The position numbers and the translations under genes are program-made. From Caulobacteraceae bacterium (GTDB lineage Bacteria; Pseudomonadota; Alphaproteobacteria; Caulobacterales; Caulobacteraceae), in NCBI GenBank assembly GCA_004144935.1, contig SDZP01000140.1, forward strand, positions 1 to 8,442: a stretch of 8,442 nucleotides of DNA, written 5' to 3'. Of this stretch, positions 5,125 through 8,442 are shown one piece after another; the first letter of the stretch is position 1; the number at the start of each line of letters is the position of its first letter. The notes below the pieces were generated by a model that worked only from the letters and a program-made list of their open reading frames with translations, searched no databases and had not been told where the DNA came from.

Positions 5125-8100
5125 ATGGCGCCGAGCGACGACAACACCGGCGATTACGGCGCCGAGCCGGCCGCGCCGGCTCCGAAGAAGGCCCGGTTCG
5201 AGATGCCCAAGGGCCTCTCCCCCACCGTCGCCGTCGTCGCGGCGGCCATGCTGGCGCTCGGCTTCGGGGGCGGCTACGTGGCCGCCACCACCGGGCTGTT
5301 CACCGGCGGGGGCGACAGCGGGCCGAGCAGTTCGGTGGCGACGGTGGACAAGGATGGGCGCACGCCCGGGGCCTCGGTCTGGAACCTGTTTGGCAAGCCG
5401 CGCGGGGCCAATGCGCCGCGGCGGGGGATTCCGAAGCCCGATGGCTTTGCGGTGTGGCGGACGCGGCTGGACACCAGCGCGGCGGAGCCGAAGGCCTGTG
5501 TCGAGCTGTCGCGCGAGCTGGATGAGGCCAAGAGCTATTCCGACTATGTGCTGGTCTCGCCCGATCTCGGCGGCACGCCGGCGGTCAGCGTCAATCCGAA
5601 GAACAAGGCCGAGCTGTGCATCGCCGGCATGGGCTTCAACGACCGGCGGGTGACCCTGCTGAAAGGGCTGCCCGGCAAGGGCAACGACAAGCTGGCCAGC
5701 AACGCCGACGTCGACTTCACCTTTGGCGAGAAGCCGCCCTATGTCGGGTTCGCCGGCAACGGGGTGATCCTGCCGCGCGAGGACAGCGACGGGGTGGGGA
5801 TCGAGACGGTCAATGTCTCCCGCCTGGCCATCGAGGTCTGGCGGGTGTCGGACCGCAACCTGGTGCGCAAGTCGATCGGGGCGCCCGATCCGACCGGCGA
5901 GGGCGACTATCCCGGCGACTATGGCGACGACAGCCCCGATGACGAGGGCCGGGTGGTCTGGAAGGGCGATGTCGCCGTGCGCGGCGGCCAGGGCGAGCGG
6001 GTGACCACCGTCTTCCCGCTGGGCGCGGTGCTGAAGGAGATGAAGGCCGGCGGCTATGTGATCAAGGCGCGCGACGCCTCGGCCGGGGTCAAGCAGGACG
6101 GCGAGGGCGAGGGGACCAACCCGGCCCAGGCGCGGCGCTGGATCATGTTCACCGACATGGCGCTGGCCGGATACGACGGGGCCGAGAGCCTGGACGTGGT
6201 GGTGCGGTCGCTGAAGTCGGCCAAGACCATGGCCGGGGTGCGGGTGGCGCTGGTGGCGCGCAACGGCGAGGACCTGGCCGAGGCCAAGAGCGACGGCAGC
6301 GGCCGGGTGCGGTTCCTGCGGCCGCTGCTGAAGGGCGAGAATGCGCTGAAGCCCAAGATGGTCATGGCCTATGGCCCGCAGGGGGACCTGGCGGTGCTGG
6401 ACCTGGACCGCTCGCCGGTCGACCTGTCGAAACAGGGGGTGGGCGGCCGCAACGGGCCGGCCCCTGATGAGGATGAGACGGGCGGGCGGATCGCCGGGGC
6501 GGATGTCGACGGCTACCTCTATGGCGATCGGGGCATCTATCGGCCGGGCGAGACGGTGCACCTGACCGCCATGATCCGCGACCTGCAGTCGAAGGCGGTG
6601 AAGGACCGCAAGGGCGTGATAGTCGTCAAGCGGCCGAGCGGGGTGGAGTTCAAGCGCTTCGCCTTCGACGGCGCGCCGAAGGGGGCGGTGACTTATGACG
6701 TGGCGTTGCCCAAGAGCGCGCCGCGCGGACGGTGGACGGCGACCCTGACGATCGAGGGGCTGGACGGCGAGGCCGGGGCCCTGTCGTTCTCGGTCGAGGA
6801 TTTCGCGCCGCAGCGGCTGGCGGTGGATACCGAGGGCAACGCCAAGGTTCCGGTGGCGGCCGGCGAGACGCGCAATGTCGCGGTCACCGCCCGCTTCCTC
6901 TATGGCGCGGTCGGGGCCGGACTGCAGACCCAGGGCGAGGCGCGGCTGGCGGCCGATCCCAACCCCTTCCCAGCCTACAGGGACTATCGCTGGGGCGACG
7001 AGAAGGACGGCTTCCAGGAGAAGTTCCTGGAGCTGGGCTCATCGGTGACCGACGGCGAGGGCCGGGCGATCCTGGCGGTCAATTCGGCCGAGGCCGGCGA
7101 GACGGTGGTGCCGCTGAAGGCGACGGTGACGGCCTCGGTGTTCGAGCCGGGCGGCCGGCCGGTGCGCGAGAGCCTGTTCCTCAAAGTGCGCACCAAGGCG
7201 CTCTACTACGGCGTCAAGATCGACGAGGCCGAGGGCGGCGGGTCGAACCCCAGCGTCGGCATCGACGTGATCGCGGTCAACGCGGCGGGACAGCGGATCG
7301 CGGCGCCGGGCACGACCTACACCCTGATCAGCGAGAACTGGGACTACGACTGGTTCCAGCAGGACGGCCGCTGGCAGTGGCGGCGGACCAGCCGTGACGC
7401 GGTGATCACCAAGCAGACGATTTCGGTGGGCGCCGGCGCGCCGGCCAAGATCGGCCGGCGGCTGGAATGGGGCGACTACCGGCTGGAGATCGAGGGGCCG
7501 GACGGGGCCAAGACCCTGATCCGCTTCTCCTCCGGCTGGGGCGGCGCGGCCCAGGACGGCGAGGCGCCCGACTTCGTGCGCATCGGGCTGAACACCAAGA
7601 GCCCGGGCCAGGGCGACACCATCGACCTGACCATCAAGAGCCCCTACGCCGGCGAGGCGCAGGTGGCGGTGGCCACCGACCGGGTGATCGAGTTCAAGAC
7701 CTTCAGCGTGCCGGCCGGCGGCACGACCCTGAAGCTGAAGACCAGCGCCGCCTGGGGCGGCGGGGCCTATGTGCTGGTCAGCGTGGTGCAGCCGCGCGAT
7801 CCGGTGGCGACGCCCAAGCCGCGCCGGGCGCTGGGGCTGCTCTATGTGCCGCTGGATCCGAAGGCGCGGAAGCTGACGGTGGAGCTGGGCACGCCCGAGA
7901 AGCTGAACGCCAAGGCCGACGTCGTGGTGCCGGTGACGGTCAAGGGCCTGGGGGTCGGCCAGCGGGCCAAGGTCACCGTCGCGGCGGTGGACGAGGGGAT
8001 TCTGCGGCTGACCAAGTTCGCCAGCCCCGATCCGGCCAAGTGGTATTTCGGCAAGCGGGCCCTGACCATCGACTACATGGACGACTACGGGCGGCTGCTG

Positions 8101-8442
8101 GATCCCAACCTCGGGGCCCCGGCCAACGTCAACTTCGGGGCCGACCAGCTGGGCGGCGAGGGGCTGACGGTGACGCCGATCAAGTCGGTGGCCCTGTGGA
8201 GCGGCATCGTCGAGACCGACATCTTCGGCAAGGCCAAGGTCACCCTGCCGGCGGCCGACTTCAACGGCGAGCTTAGGGTCATGGCGGTGGCCTGGACCGA
8301 CGAGGCTGTGGGCTCGGCGAGCAAGCCGATGACCGTGCGCGAGCCGGTGGTGGCCGACCTCAACCTGCCAAGGTTCCTGAGCCCCGGCGACAAGCCGGTG
8401 GCGACGCTGGAGCTGCACAATGTCGAGGGCAAGGCCGGCGAC
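5125..8442 (+). CDS. bacterial alpha-2-macroglobulin family protein (YfhM-like), N-terminal 1106 residues, 3' end outside window
   Basis: Bacterial alpha-2-macroglobulins are large periplasmic proteins thought to trap foreign proteases, often encoded beside the peptidoglycan synthase pbpC. After a Pro/Ala-rich start, one hydrophobic helix at about residues 34-56 (followed by GGGDSG) looks like an uncleaved membrane anchor; no lipobox Cys is present. Family landmarks follow in order: ACVEL (124-128) and ELCIAGM (163-169), with a possible disulfide Cys125/Cys165; YVGFAGNGVILPRE (206-219); TVNVSRLAIEVWRV (228-241); YGDRGIYRPGETVHL (466-480) in an MG domain; a Trp-rich segment near 739-752; AAVDEGILRLTKF (953-965) opening the A2M domain; and SGIVETDIFGKAKVTL near 1026-1041. 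An acidic stretch (255-274) with two GDY units is unusual. The usual length is about 1600-1750 residues, so roughly a third is missing, including the place where a CxEQ thioester motif would be. Codons end almost always in G/C. ATG 5125 was chosen for its G-rich ribosome-binding site and the anchor that follows. Confidence 0.9.
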   Translation, partial: MAPSDDNTGDYGAEPAAPAPKKARFEMPKGLSPTVAVVAAAMLALGFGGGYVAATTGLFTGGGDSGPSSSVATVDKDGRTPGASVWNLFGKPRGANAPRRGIPKPDGFAVWRTRLDTSAAEPKACVELSRELDEAKSYSDYVLVSPDLGGTPAVSVNPKNKAELCIAGMGFNDRRVTLLKGLPGKGNDKLASNADVDFTFGEKPPYVGFAGNGVILPREDSDGVGIETVNVSRLAIEVWRVSDRNLVRKSIGAPDPTGEGDYPGDYGDDSPDDEGRVVWKGDVAVRGGQGERVTTVFPLGAVLKEMKAGGYVIKARDASAGVKQDGEGEGTNPAQARRWIMFTDMALAGYDGAESLDVVVRSLKSAKTMAGVRVALVARNGEDLAEAKSDGSGRVRFLRPLLKGENALKPKMVMAYGPQGDLAVLDLDRSPVDLSKQGVGGRNGPAPDEDETGGRIAGADVDGYLYGDRGIYRPGETVHLTAMIRDLQSKAVKDRKGVIVVKRPSGVEFKRFAFDGAPKGAVTYDVALPKSAPRGRWTATLTIEGLDGEAGALSFSVEDFAPQRLAVDTEGNAKVPVAAGETRNVAVTARFLYGAVGAGLQTQGEARLAADPNPFPAYRDYRWGDEKDGFQEKFLELGSSVTDGEGRAILAVNSAEAGETVVPLKATVTASVFEPGGRPVRESLFLKVRTKALYYGVKIDEAEGGGSNPSVGIDVIAVNAAGQRIAAPGTTYTLISENWDYDWFQQDGRWQWRRTSRDAVITKQTISVGAGAPAKIGRRLEWGDYRLEIEGPDGAKTLIRFSSGWGGAAQDGEAPDFVRIGLNTKSPGQGDTIDLTIKSPYAGEAQVAVATDRVIEFKTFSVPAGGTTLKLKTSAAWGGGAYVLVSVVQPRDPVATPKPRRALGLLYVPLDPKARKLTVELGTPEKLNAKADVVVPVTVKGLGVGQRAKVTVAAVDEGILRLTKFASPDPAKWYFGKRALTIDYMDDYGRLLDPNLGAPANVNFGADQLGGEGLTVTPIKSVALWSGIVETDIFGKAKVTLPAADFNGELRVMAVAWTDEAVGSASKPMTVREPVVADLNLPRFLSPGDKPVATLELHNVEGKAGD

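Noticed and set aside
4926..5525. 199-codon + strand frame bridging the spacer and the macroglobulin start
   Set aside because: It has no coherent domain, and its second half is an Arg/Gly-rich out-of-frame reading of the macroglobulin gene.
5059..6561. 500-codon minus-strand frame antisense to the macroglobulin gene
   Set aside because: Its translation is a low-complexity His/Arg/Ala/Gly mix, typical of the antisense of GC-rich coding DNA. The + strand encodes clear family motifs through the whole interval.
7039..8418. 459-codon minus-strand frame
   Set aside because: It is an antisense shadow of the A2M domain region, with the same biased composition and no recognisable motif.
1..8442. 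CRISPR array, tandem repeats, IS elements or toxin-antitoxin pair
   Set aside because: No regularly spaced repeats, transposase motifs or paired small genes were seen on either strand.

Overview
The window looks like part of a very GC-rich proteobacterial chromosome. An alphaproteobacterium of the Caulobacter/Phenylobacterium kind is my best guess, from the near-exclusive G/C third codon positions of the flanking genes and from a membrane-anchored bacterial alpha-2-macroglobulin. No rRNA or other taxonomic marker is present, so this is inference. Everything I can support as coding lies on the + strand.

Layout. (1) Positions 1-422 hold the 3' end of an alpha/beta-hydrolase fold gene, with the late catalytic Asp and His visible. 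(2) Positions 423-757 hold no confident gene. The first ~135 bases keep a coding-like, GC-rich codon pattern in one frame (possible gene remnant). The rest is lower in GC and carries a perfect 7+7 inverted repeat (595-613) and a second short inverted repeat (683-705). (3) Positions 758-4915 hold one very large gene, 1385 codons. It encodes a NACHT-like STAND ATPase (Walker A, Walker B, sensor-1 Arg, NP motif, HRMVAEYLAGR motif), a long mostly helical middle, and a C-terminal PD-(D/E)XK nuclease-like domain. (4) Positions 4916-5124 are a short AT-richer spacer with a hairpin and the leader of the next gene. (5) Positions 5125-8442 hold the first 1106 codons of a bacterial alpha-2-macroglobulin (YfhM-like), open at the window end.

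Interpretation. The two flanking genes share high-GC codon use. The giant ATPase-nuclease gene between them uses many A/T-ending codons, as does the sequence next to it, from roughly 566 to roughly 5060. The simplest reading is that one horizontally acquired gene, with its own regulatory DNA, sits between two ordinary chromosomal genes. Its architecture is that of an NLR-like immune receptor, in which a nucleotide-binding switch is joined to a DNA-cutting effector. It is a good candidate for a single-gene anti-phage (abortive infection) system. Known Avs proteins with nuclease effectors carry the nuclease at the N-terminus; here it is at the C-terminus and the ATPase comes first. Defence function is inferred, not shown. 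No integrase, transposase, tRNA, CRISPR array or second defence gene is visible, and I found no convincing target-site duplication.
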